A DNA stretch of 10,117 bases from Nitrospirae bacterium RBG_16_43_11 (GTDB lineage Bacteria; Nitrospirota; 9FT-COMBO-42-15; HDB-SIOI813), in the NCBI GenBank assembly GCA_001805165.1, contig MHEI01000026.1:1-10117 (forward strand). The letters run 5' to 3'. Positions 1-7,027 of the stretch are shown here, piece after piece; position 1 is the first letter of the stretch; each line of letters opens with the position of its first letter. The position numbers were made by a program, and so were the translations under genes. The notes beneath the pieces were generated by a model. It searched no databases. It saw only the letters and a program-made list of their open reading frames with translations, and was not told the DNA's origin.

Positions 1-1218
1 GTCTGCCACAGCAACCGTAGCCCTGTCACATGGGATAAGCCTTCTCACAAGACTTACAACTGTCTCAAGGACTTCATCAGAGTTCAGGGTTGACAGAACA
101 TTTCTGTCTATCTCACGCATTACCTTGACAGTCTCAATCTTATGGGAAAGTTCCACCGCCTTATCTACTGATTCCCTGTAAAGACGCGCCTCTTCAAGTG
201 CGGTAGAAACCTGATGCATAACACCCTTTATAACCTTTTCATCCTTCTCCGGGATATACCTTGTATCTTTATAAAATAGTATCAGGACACCGTTTACCCA
301 TGCCCTTCCTGCTAACGGTATTACAAGCATTGAACCCATACCCGGCAGCCATGAAAAAAAGAAATCAGGAAGATAAATCCTTTTTACTATAGTCTTGCCG
401 GAATCAACAAAAGGTGCATGAGCAATCAATATTTCTTTATTGTTGATGACATCACTTAAAAACCACTCTGTCTCAGGCATGGTTCTGGTCCTGAATAAGG
501 ATAAACGGGCTGCCGGCAATCCTTCCGCATAATACGGCATAAATTCCTCTTTCCCATGACTGCGAACATAACCAAGACATATATCCGCTTTCAATATACG
601 TGCAGCAGATTTGACCACTGATGACATCAATTTATCAATATCCTTAATACTTGCCGTTGCCTCGGCAATACTTAGGAGGTCAGTAGTAGTGGATATCTCC
701 TCTTTTAACCTTGCTTCAAAATCCTTGGCTGCCGTTATGTCCTCGAGGATATGGACGGAATAGATCAGTCTACCCCCGGTATCCTTTACAGGATAAGACA
801 TCACCCTGAATGTCTTTTTAATAGAGGAGATGGTTATCTCTTCTTCTTTTTTTTCTTCTTCTTCTTCTTTCTTCATGGCATTCAGACATGACTCAAACGG
901 ACTTTCCATTAAAGGGAATATAGTGTAGTATGGTTTTCCCATAATGTCCTGAAAGGACTTTCCTGAGTATTCCATATAGGCCATATTTGCACGGATTATA
1001 TTTAAATCCATGTCATGCATAAAAAGCGGGTCTGTTATGGCATCAAATGTCGCCTCCCAGGCATTTTTAGCACTTTCTATCAACTGAGCAGACTCATTGA
1101 GGTCTTCCAGCATGTAGAGCATCGCCTTCCGGTTCTCGGCATATTCCTGCTCTCTCTTTTTTGCCTTATCAAGCTCAGCCCTGAGTTCTTCTATTATCGT
1201 GTCCTTGTCGTCTGACAT
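1..1218 (-). CDS. PAS-GAF-GAF sensory protein, C-terminal part outside the window
   Basis: This reading frame is open from an ATG at 1216-1218 to the window edge, giving 406 residues of a longer protein. Residues about 1-45 are a charged helical or coiled-coil stretch (starts MSDDKDTIIEELRAELDKAK). Residues about 48-165 look like a PAS domain, with an N-terminal 'NAWEATFDAITDPLFMHD' and a closing 'YSVHILEDITAAKDFEARL' that matches the usual PAS exit. Residues about 178-345 look like a GAF domain ('LLSIAEATASIKDIDKLM' ... 'MLVIPLAGRAWVNGVLILF'). A second GAF-like domain begins near residue 365 ('VMREIDRNVLSTLNSDEVLE') and runs off the window. A run of Glu/Lys (residues 116-127) sits inside the PAS region. 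No output domain is visible, so histidine kinase, GGDEF or HD-GYP are all possible. The ribosome site is modest (GGGTGAT just before the ATG). It lies 44 bp after the stand-alone PAS gene and is probably cotranscribed with it. Confidence 0.82.
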   Translation of the reverse strand, partial: MSDDKDTIIEELRAELDKAKKREQEYAENRKAMLYMLEDLNESAQLIESAKNAWEATFDAITDPLFMHDMDLNIIRANMAYMEYSGKSFQDIMGKPYYTIFPLMESPFESCLNAMKKEEEEEKKEEEITISSIKKTFRVMSYPVKDTGGRLIYSVHILEDITAAKDFEARLKEEISTTTDLLSIAEATASIKDIDKLMSSVVKSAARILKADICLGYVRSHGKEEFMPYYAEGLPAARLSLFRTRTMPETEWFLSDVINNKEILIAHAPFVDSGKTIVKRIYLPDFFFSWLPGMGSMLVIPLAGRAWVNGVLILFYKDTRYIPEKDEKVIKGVMHQVSTALEEARLYRESVDKAVELSHKIETVKVMREIDRNVLSTLNSDEVLETVVSLVRRLIPCDRATVAVAD

Positions 1219-1262
1219 ATCACCCGAAAATACCAACCGTTCCCTACCCCATGTCTATACCT

Positions 1263-1901
1263 TCATGCCGTGCCGCCCCTGCCCTCAAGCTCCGTGATCC
1301 TCTCCTTTAACGCCTGCATCTCCTGTTTCATCTCTCCCATCTTAATCTCTCTACCTACCATAAGCTTATTAAACCGCTCTATCTCATCCAGTTTATCCCT
1401 TAGTTCATTCTCCAGTCTCTTACGCTCTGATATATCCCTGATGATACCGGTGGCATGCCACTCCCCCCTGATATTCATCGCAGAAACAGACAGCTCTATA
1501 GGGAATTCAGTGCCGTCTTTACGGAGAGCGGTAAGTTCAAGGGTCTTACCTACAACAGCACCTCTTCCGGTCTGGTAAAATTCAATGAGACCTGCATAAG
1601 CCTTTTCACGGTATATCTCAGGTACAATCAATTCATGTAATGGTTTGCTGATTGCCTCTTCTGCAGAATATCCGAACATATCTTCAGCCTTCCTGTTCCA
1701 CATGTAGACAGTGTCAGGTGATTTTAAACAAATGATGGCATCAGCGGCTAACTCAGTAAGCGCATTGTATTGCTCTATGGTTTCTCTCAGAACAGTATCT
1801 GCATCGCTCATGTTCTCGATCAGATGAGGGTATCTAAGTTCTGACTCACTGAATGGTTTTTCACTCTTCTTCAGTTCCTCTATCCTGTCATTGTCTTGCA
1901 T
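1263..1901 (-). CDS. Stand-alone PAS domain protein with C-terminal coiled coil
   Basis: A 212-residue soluble protein with one PAS domain and no recognisable output domain. Residues about 1-44 are charged and helical. The PAS fold runs from about 45 to 160, with 'LAADAIICL', then 'WNRKAEDMFGYSAEEAIS', the 'LRKDGTEFPIELSVSA' strand pair and the exit 'GIIRDISERKRLE'. Residues 160-208 are a heptad-like coiled coil that includes 'RFNKLMVGREIKMGEMKQEM', a segment I recall as a linker between PAS domains and histidine-kinase cores. Here the protein stops shortly after it. The start is well supported by an AAGGAGG site six bases upstream. Ligand and partner cannot be read from sequence; the following PAS-GAF gene is the obvious partner candidate. 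It could be an adaptor that dimerises through the coiled coil with another sensor. Confidence 0.85.
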   Translation of the reverse strand: MQDNDRIEELKKSEKPFSESELRYPHLIENMSDADTVLRETIEQYNALTELAADAIICLKSPDTVYMWNRKAEDMFGYSAEEAISKPLHELIVPEIYREKAYAGLIEFYQTGRGAVVGKTLELTALRKDGTEFPIELSVSAMNIRGEWHATGIIRDISERKRLENELRDKLDEIERFNKLMVGREIKMGEMKQEMQALKERITELEGRGGTA

Positions 1902-1907
1902 ATTAAA

Positions 1908-1914
1908 CCTCCTT
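1908..1914 (-). promoter_or_regulatory. Strong ribosome binding site of the PAS gene
   Basis: On the - strand this reads AAGGAGG and ends six bases before the ATG at 1899-1901. It is close to the ideal anti-16S match and fixes the start of the 212-residue PAS protein. Confidence 0.85.
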
Positions 1915-1941
1915 AAATATAGAGGAGAATAGCTGCGTGCA

Positions 1942-1970
1942 GATATAACAAAGATGAGCTTAGTTGAGAA
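1942..1970 (-). promoter_or_regulatory. Candidate sigma-70 promoter for the PAS sensor pair
   Basis: On the - strand, TTCTCA (1965-1970) and TATATC (1942-1947) are separated by 17 bases. Each matches the consensus at four of six positions, so this is only a plausible promoter. It lies about 40 bp upstream of the PAS start codon, and the inverted repeat at 1978-1997 sits just upstream of its -35 element. Confidence 0.3.
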
Positions 1971-1977
1971 TTGGATT

Positions 1978-1997
1978 GGTTAAGTTCTAACCTTAAC
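1978..1997. repeat. Compound inverted repeat in the divergent intergenic region
   Basis: Two nested dyads share these 20 bases. GGTTA (1978-1982) pairs with TAACC (1988-1992) across a 5-base gap, and GTTAAG (1979-1984) pairs with CTTAAC (1992-1997) across 7 bases. The position between two divergent transcription units, just upstream of the candidate - strand promoter, would suit a regulator binding site. The arms are short, so chance is a real possibility, and no regulator can be named. Confidence 0.3.
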
Positions 1998-2071
1998 AAA
2001 CTAAACATAACACCTTTCTTCCCTTTTTTCAAGGATAAGTGCGAGGATACGTGCAAAATCTATCTTTTCAA

Positions 2072-2100
2072 TTGATTTTTCAGGGCATTTATGTTATAAG
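2072..2100 (+). promoter_or_regulatory. Probable sigma-70 promoter of the arginine/lysine operon
   Basis: TTGATT (2072-2077) and TATAAG (2095-2100) are separated by exactly 17 bases. The -10 element is preceded by TGT, which gives the extended -10 form TGnTATAAg. Transcription would start near 2107 and leave a leader of about 33 bases before argD. That is too short for an attenuator or riboswitch, so regulation, if any, is more likely by a repressor or activator binding near the promoter. Confidence 0.6.
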
Positions 2101-2139
2101 AGATGTTCTTCATTGTGGTAATTTCAGGGGTAATTTCTA

Positions 2140-3339
2140 ATGACAGCAAATGAGGTATTTGAGGAATCCAGGAAATATATAATGAACACGTATAAGAGGC
2201 TTCCCCTCTTTATTGTAAAAGGGAGAGGTAATCGTGTTTATGACGGTGAAGGGAAAGAATACCTGGATTTTGTCAGCGGCCTGGCGGTCAATAACATTGG
2301 TCATTGCAATCCGAGGGTGACAGTGGCTTTTCAGAAGCAGGCACAAAGGCTTGTTCATACGTCCAACCTGTTTTATACCGAACCACAGGTTAAGCTGGCA
2401 AAGCTGCTCGTGGAAAATTCCTTTGCTGACAAAGTATTCTTCTGCAATAGCGGCGCAGAGGCTAATGAGGCGGCAATCAAGCTGATCAGGAAATATTCGT
2501 CGGAAAAGGAAACCGGCCGCTACGGGATAATCACTGCGCTTAACTCATTCCACGGACGGACAATGGCTACACTGACTGCCACAGGTCAGGATAAGTTTCA
2601 CAAGGGCTTTGAGCCCCTTGTGCCGGGATTCTTTTATGTTCCCTTTAATGACATTGCAGCAGTGGAGAAGGCGATAAATGATAAGACGGCCGCTGTCATG
2701 ATTGAACCTATTCAGGGTGAAGGCGGGGTTAATATACCGGATAGGGATTATCTGAAGCGGCTCAGGGAGATATGCGACTTAAACGGGATTTTACTTGCCC
2801 TTGATGAGGTACAGACAGGCATAGGGAGGACAGGAAAACTCTTTGCATATCAACACACCGGCATAGAGCCGGACATAATGACGCTCGCAAAGGGGTTGGG
2901 AGGCGGGCTGCCAATAGGGGCTATGCTTGCCAAAGATCATGTTGCTTCTGCTTTTACACCCGGTACTCATGCATCTACGTTTGGCGGTACGCCACTTGTA
3001 TGTTCAGCCGCAGTTGAGGTGATGAAGATCCTCACAGAAGATGAGATCATCCTTGATACTTGCAGGAGGATGGGAAGTTACCTGGTAGATGAGCTTAATA
3101 ATCTTAAGTTGAAATATCCTGACATCATTAAGGACATCAGAGGTAAAGGACTTCTCATAGGAATGGAATTAAATATAGCAGGTGAGGATGTTGTCAGGGA
3201 ATGTCTCAAAAAAGGTGTCATAATAAACTGCACTATGGAAAGGGTGTTGAGGTTTCTACCACCGCTGGATGTAAGCCAGCCGGATATTGATAAAGTAATA
3301 GAGACACTGACGGATGTGTTTAACGGCATCAGGATATGA
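2140..3339 (+). CDS. argD: Acetylornithine aminotransferase (PLP, class III)
   Basis: It catalyses the transamination between N-acetylglutamate semialdehyde plus glutamate and N-acetylornithine plus 2-oxoglutarate, in the cytoplasm. At 399 residues it has the normal length for ArgD. The class III aminotransferase landmarks are all present: NSGAEAN (103-109) and FHGRT (137-141) for phosphate and substrate contacts, EPIQGEGG (189-196), LDEVQTGIGRTG (221-232) with Asp222 for the pyridine nitrogen, and TLAKGLGGG (248-256) with Lys251 as the Schiff-base lysine. The ATG at 2140 follows AGGGG with a nine-base gap. It is the first gene after the promoter and overlaps argF by four bases. Some ArgD enzymes also act as succinyl-diaminopimelate aminotransferase, which is worth bearing in mind because lysA and dapF lie downstream. 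Other ornithine-type aminotransferases are close relatives, but the argF-argG-argH context favours ArgD. Confidence 0.95.
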   Translation: MTANEVFEESRKYIMNTYKRLPLFIVKGRGNRVYDGEGKEYLDFVSGLAVNNIGHCNPRVTVAFQKQAQRLVHTSNLFYTEPQVKLAKLLVENSFADKVFFCNSGAEANEAAIKLIRKYSSEKETGRYGIITALNSFHGRTMATLTATGQDKFHKGFEPLVPGFFYVPFNDIAAVEKAINDKTAAVMIEPIQGEGGVNIPDRDYLKRLREICDLNGILLALDEVQTGIGRTGKLFAYQHTGIEPDIMTLAKGLGGGLPIGAMLAKDHVASAFTPGTHASTFGGTPLVCSAAVEVMKILTEDEIILDTCRRMGSYLVDELNNLKLKYPDIIKDIRGKGLLIGMELNIAGEDVVRECLKKGVIINCTMERVLRFLPPLDVSQPDIDKVIETLTDVFNGIRI

Positions 3340-4268
3340 CACGGCATTTATTAACCATATTTGACCTTTCTACAAAAGAGATAGAATCTCTCCTTATCAG
3401 GGCCAGAGAACTTAAGGCTATTCAAAAGCAGGGTATTGAATGCCGGCCGCTGAAAGGAAAAACACTTGGTCTGCTGTTTGAAAAACAGTCTACAAGGACA
3501 AGGCTCTCTTTTGAAGTCGCTGCACTACAGCTTGGCGGACATTCAATATACCTCTCGCCCCACCAGATCCAGATGGGAAGGGGGGAGGAACTCAGGGATA
3601 CGGCGAGGGTCTTTTCAAGGTATCTTGATGGGGTAGTCATCAGGACATTCGAGCATAAGATGATAGAAGAGTTCGCAGGTAACTCGTCTATCCCTGTTAT
3701 CAATGGCCTTACAGACATTCATCATCCATGTCAGATTATATCTGACATGCTTACTATACTTGAGAAAAAAGAGAGGATTTCCGGAATCAGGCTTGCCTAT
3801 ATAGGTGATGGAAACAATGTTGCACACTCTCTGATTGAAGGTGCGGCAGTTATGGGGATGCACATAAGGATTGCTTCACCCAAAGGGTATGAACCTGACA
3901 ACAGGATAACAGAAATTGCCAGACAGAAAGCAAAAGAGACCGGGGCTGCTATTGAGATTATGGAAGACCCGTTTGAGGCAGTTGATAATGCAGATGTTGT
4001 GTATACAGATGTGTGGACAAGCATGGGTCAGGAAGAGGAAGAGGGTAAACGTAAAAGTATGTTTAAGAAATACCGGATTAACAGGGAGTTAATGAAGAAG
4101 GCTAAAGGCGATGCCATAATATTACACTGCCTGCCTGCTCACAGAGGGGAAGAGATTACAGATGAGATGATGGAATCCCCGCAGTCAGTGGTATTTGACC
4201 AGGCTGAGAACAGGCTGCATATGCAGAAGGCCCTCCTTGAAATGCTGATGGGGAACCGGAAGCAATAG
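3336..4268 (+). CDS. argF: Ornithine carbamoyltransferase
   Basis: It joins carbamoyl phosphate and ornithine to make citrulline. The protein is 310 residues, typical for the family, and probably forms the usual trimer. The carbamoyl-phosphate motif STRTR is at 52-56, HPCQ at 130-133, the ornithine-specific loop DVWTSMG at 225-231, and HCLPAHRG at 264-271 with the reactive cysteine. The SMG loop and HCLP motif argue for an ornithine rather than an aspartate carbamoyltransferase. I see no sign of the acetylornithine or succinylornithine variants, though loop details would need alignment. The start codon overlaps the argD stop as ATGA, so translation is probably coupled. Confidence 0.95.
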   Translation: MTRHLLTIFDLSTKEIESLLIRARELKAIQKQGIECRPLKGKTLGLLFEKQSTRTRLSFEVAALQLGGHSIYLSPHQIQMGRGEELRDTARVFSRYLDGVVIRTFEHKMIEEFAGNSSIPVINGLTDIHHPCQIISDMLTILEKKERISGIRLAYIGDGNNVAHSLIEGAAVMGMHIRIASPKGYEPDNRITEIARQKAKETGAAIEIMEDPFEAVDNADVVYTDVWTSMGQEEEEGKRKSMFKKYRINRELMKKAKGDAIILHCLPAHRGEEITDEMMESPQSVVFDQAENRLHMQKALLEMLMGNRKQ

Positions 4269-4293
4269 CAATGAGTGCAAAGCAATGAGCAAT
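4261..4293 (+). repeat. Short AGCAAT direct repeats at the argF-argG junction
   Basis: AGCAAT occurs four times, at 4261, 4267, 4281 and 4288, and the longer AGCAATGAG occurs at 4267 and 4281. The first copies overlap the last codons and stop of argF, and the rest fill the start of the 50-bp gap before argG. No hairpin is obvious. It may be a small replication-slippage array. Confidence 0.6.
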
Positions 4294-4304
4294 GGCAAGA
4301 GGGT

Positions 4305-4310
4305 GGAGGG
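4305..4310 (+). promoter_or_regulatory. Ribosome binding site that sets the argG start
   Basis: GGAGGG is followed by eight bases and the ATG at 4319. An in-frame ATG at 4292 lies upstream of this site, has no comparable site, and would add nine residues not expected in the family. The site therefore decides for 4319. Confidence 0.8.
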
Positions 4311-4318
4311 ATTTTAGT

Positions 4319-5506
4319 ATGAACGTAAACAAGGTTGTCCTTGCCTACTCAGGCGGGCTTGATACATCGGTAATCATCAAATGGCTTATTGAAAAATATG
4401 ACTGTGAGGTTATAGCCTTTATTGCCAACCTTGGACAGGCGGAAGACTTGAAGGCAATAGAGCAAAAGGCCATCAGGACAGGGGCAATCAAGGCAATTGT
4501 TGAAGATGTGCGGGAGGAATTTGTCAGGGATTATATATTCCCTGCAATAAAGGCAAATGCGGTGTATGAAGGGACATATCTTTTGGGGACATCCCTTGCC
4601 CGTCCACTCATTGCAAAGAAGCAGATCGAGGCAGCACAACGTGAGGGCGCCGGAGCTGTATCACACGGCGCTACAGGTAAAGGGAATGACCAGGTGAGGT
4701 TTGAACTGACGTACTCTGCGCTCTCCCCTTCTGTCAGGATAATAGCCCCATGGAGGGAATGGGAATTCGACTCAAGGAGCGACCTGATAGAGTATGCAAA
4801 AAAGCATGGAATCCCGGTGCCTGTGACTAAGGCCAAGCCTTATAGCTGCGACGCAAACCTTTTTCATATCAGCTATGAAGGCGGGATGCTTGAAGACCCG
4901 TGGGCATCGTATCCTGAAGACATGTTTACGCTTACTGTATCTCCTGAAGCTGCACCGGACAAACCGGTATTTGTAGAAATAGAATTTGAAAAGGGTATAC
5001 CTGTTGCAATAGATGGGAAGAGGCTTTCACCTTATCAACTCCTTTCTGAGTTGAACAAGGCCGGTGGTGAAAACGGCATAGGCCGTGTTGACGTTGTAGA
5101 AAACAGATATATCGGCATCAAGTCGCGGGGGGTATATGAAACACCAGGCGGGACCATACTGCATATTGCCCACCGTGCAGTTGAATCTGTCACTATGGAC
5201 CGTGAGGTTATGCACTTAAGAGACTCGTTGATACCGAAATTTGCCGAGTCTGTATACTACGGTTACTGGTTCTCCCCTGAGATGAAGATGCTTCAGTCCG
5301 CCATTGATTCATCTCAGGAGAATGTTACCGGGACTGCCAGGTTAAAATTATATAAGGGAAACTGTATCGTGGTTGGCAGAAAATCCCCTGTGTCATTATA
5401 CAGACCGGAGATCGTTACGTTTGAGAAAGGCGAGGCATTTAATCAACAGGACGCCGGGGGATTTATCAGGATAAATGCGCTGAGGCTGAAGAGTCAGGGA
5501 AGATGA
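4319..5506 (+). CDS. argG: Argininosuccinate synthase
   Basis: It condenses citrulline and aspartate with ATP hydrolysis to AMP and PPi, giving argininosuccinate. From the ATG at 4319 the protein has 395 residues, the usual size for the shorter bacterial type. The N-type ATP pyrophosphatase P-loop AYSGGLDTS falls at residues 9-17, right where it should be if this start is right. Further family segments are 'YEGTYLLGTSLARPLIAK', 'SHGATGKGNDQVRFEL', 'PWREWEF', and 'YSCDANLFHISYEGG' followed by LEDPW. There is a 50-bp gap after argF, the widest within the arg block, and an ATGA overlap with argH. The protein appears complete with no missing active-site segment. Confidence 0.95.
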   Translation: MNVNKVVLAYSGGLDTSVIIKWLIEKYDCEVIAFIANLGQAEDLKAIEQKAIRTGAIKAIVEDVREEFVRDYIFPAIKANAVYEGTYLLGTSLARPLIAKKQIEAAQREGAGAVSHGATGKGNDQVRFELTYSALSPSVRIIAPWREWEFDSRSDLIEYAKKHGIPVPVTKAKPYSCDANLFHISYEGGMLEDPWASYPEDMFTLTVSPEAAPDKPVFVEIEFEKGIPVAIDGKRLSPYQLLSELNKAGGENGIGRVDVVENRYIGIKSRGVYETPGGTILHIAHRAVESVTMDREVMHLRDSLIPKFAESVYYGYWFSPEMKMLQSAIDSSQENVTGTARLKLYKGNCIVVGRKSPVSLYRPEIVTFEKGEAFNQQDAGGFIRINALRLKSQGR

Positions 5507-6882
5507 AAAAAAAGAAGCTCTGGGGCGGAAGGTTTTTAAAACCTACAGAAAAGGTAGTTGAAGAGTTTACCGAATCCATATCCTTCGATAAACGCCTGTA
5601 CAAGTATGACATCGCAGGGAGCATCGCACACGCAAAGATGCTTGGAAAGATAGGTGTGCTTAAAAAGAGAGAGGTTACTGAAATAGTAATCGGCCTTGAA
5701 TATATCAGAAAAGAGATTGAGGACGGAAAATTTTCATTCTCTATCGGCCTGGAAGACATACACATGAATATAGAAAAAAGACTTACTGACAAGATAGGTC
5801 CTTCGGGCGCAAAACTCCATACGGCCCGCAGCAGAAATGACCAGGTAGCCCTGGATCTGAGACTATATCTCCGCGATGTAATTGGTGATATTATTTCCTC
5901 TGTATCTGAGGTCAAGAAGGCGCTCGTAGATAAAGCACGGACAAACATCAGTGTAGTAATGCCCGGCTATACACACATGCAGCCTGCCCAGCCTGTCCTC
6001 TTTTCCCATTACCTGCTCGCATACCGGGAGATGCTTGAAAGGGACAGGGAAAGATTCGCTGACTGCCTTAAAAGGGTAAACACAATGCCGCTGGGCTCAG
6101 GGGCCATAGCCGGCACATCCTTTCCGCTTGACAGGGAATATGTTGCAAAGTTACTGGGTTTCGACAGGATTTCAGAAAACAGTATGGATGCTGTCAGTGA
6201 CAGAGATTTTGTTATCGAATTTCTCTCTGCATGTGCAGTTCTTGGCATGCACCTGTCGAGGTTCAGCGAAGACATGATTATCTGGTCCACTCAGGAGTTC
6301 AGTTTCATAGAACTCCCTGATGCATTCTGCACAGGCTCAAGCATGATGCCGCAGAAGAAAAACCCCGACATATTGGAGCTTGTAAGGGGAAAGACCGGAC
6401 GACTATATGGGAACCTTGTTTCACTTCTTACAACAATGAAAGGTCTCCCATTAACATATAACAGGGATTTGCAGGAAGACAAAGAACCCCTGTTTGACAC
6501 TATTGATACAATCATGGCTACCTTGAAGTTATTCCCGGAATTGGTGTCCGGAACGACTGTAAAAAAGGAGGTTACGTCCCGTGCAGCCTCCCTTGGGTAT
6601 ATGTGGGCTACTGACGTTGCAGACTATCTTGTCGTAAAAGGGGTGCCTTTCAGGACAGCCCATGAGATTACCGGCAAACTCGTGAGCCGCTGTATAAAAT
6701 CCGGCAGAGAGATCAGAGCAATCAGCCTCTCAGAGCTGAAAAAATTTTCTGATATGATTGAGAAGGATATTTATGATATCATATCCCCTGAGGCTAGTGT
6801 TAACATAAGGTGCATAGGAGGTGGAACAGCTACAGAAATGGTTTTGAAACGGATCAGGGAGATAGAAGACAATAATCTTTGA
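5503..6882 (+). CDS. argH: Argininosuccinate lyase
   Basis: It splits argininosuccinate into arginine and fumarate, the last step of arginine synthesis. The protein has 459 residues, which is normal, and belongs to the fumarase/aspartase superfamily. Landmarks are KLWGGRF near the N-terminus (5-11), HTARSRNDQ (106-114), GYTHMQPAQP (155-164) and the superfamily signature GSSMMPQKKNPD (278-289), with the catalytic serine in the SS pair. The start overlaps the argG stop as ATGA, with only a weak AGGGAAG upstream, so translation probably depends on coupling with argG. Its own stop overlaps the TTG start of the following lipoprotein gene. Confidence 0.95.
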   Translation: MKKKKLWGGRFLKPTEKVVEEFTESISFDKRLYKYDIAGSIAHAKMLGKIGVLKKREVTEIVIGLEYIRKEIEDGKFSFSIGLEDIHMNIEKRLTDKIGPSGAKLHTARSRNDQVALDLRLYLRDVIGDIISSVSEVKKALVDKARTNISVVMPGYTHMQPAQPVLFSHYLLAYREMLERDRERFADCLKRVNTMPLGSGAIAGTSFPLDREYVAKLLGFDRISENSMDAVSDRDFVIEFLSACAVLGMHLSRFSEDMIIWSTQEFSFIELPDAFCTGSSMMPQKKNPDILELVRGKTGRLYGNLVSLLTTMKGLPLTYNRDLQEDKEPLFDTIDTIMATLKLFPELVSGTTVKKEVTSRAASLGYMWATDVADYLVVKGVPFRTAHEITGKLVSRCIKSGREIRAISLSELKKFSDMIEKDIYDIISPEASVNIRCIGGGTATEMVLKRIREIEDNNL

Positions 6883-7004
6883 AGTATATTGCCCTGTTAA
6901 ATATAATTGTGTTTATTTTACTGATAACTATTGCAGGCTGCGGCAGGAAGGGTGACCCAAGGCCGCCGGAAGGCATAGTTAACGCGAATGAATTAAATTT
7001 TTAA
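6879..7004 (+). CDS. Small LptM-like lipoprotein, TTG start
   Basis: A 41-codon gene that begins with TTG at 6879, sharing TTGA with the argH stop. The product starts MKYIALLNIIVF (TTG read as Met). It has a hydrophobic signal segment to residue 20 and a good lipobox IAGC with Cys21 as the lipidation site, followed by GRKGDPRPPEG and a short tail ending NELNF. The mature form is therefore only 21 residues. The CGxKGxPxxP pattern just after the lipidated Cys is the hallmark of the LptM/YifL-type family, known from E. coli as a helper of the LptDE lipopolysaccharide translocon and encoded beside dapF there. Here it likewise sits upstream of lysA-dapF. No strong ribosome site is seen, so translation is probably coupled to argH. 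It is likely anchored in the outer membrane. Function in this organism is inferred from the family. Confidence 0.8.
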   Translation: MKYIALLNIIVFILLITIAGCGRKGDPRPPEGIVNANELNF

Positions 7005-7017
7005 TTTTATTAATGAT

Positions 7018-7023
7018 GGAGGT
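7018..7023 (+). promoter_or_regulatory. Ribosome binding site of the radical SAM gene
   Basis: GGAGGT is followed by four bases and the ATG at 7028. It is a strong site on its own, unlike those of argF, argH and the lipoprotein, so this gene need not rely on translational coupling. Confidence 0.75.
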
Positions 7024-7027
7024 ATAA

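Noticed and set aside
1270..1578. Plus-strand reading frame of 102 codons over the PAS gene
   Set aside because: Serine- and leucine-rich product typical of the antisense of a coding frame; no ribosome site, and the PAS frame on the other strand is clearly the real gene.
2107..2139. Leader attenuator or riboswitch ahead of argD
   Set aside because: The predicted leader is only about 33 bases with no stable hairpin or leader peptide visible.
4292..4318. Upstream in-frame ATG that would extend ArgG by nine residues
   Set aside because: It lies inside the AGCAAT repeat, has no good ribosome site, and GGAGGG at 4305-4310 is ideally spaced for the ATG at 4319, which places the P-loop at residues 9-17.
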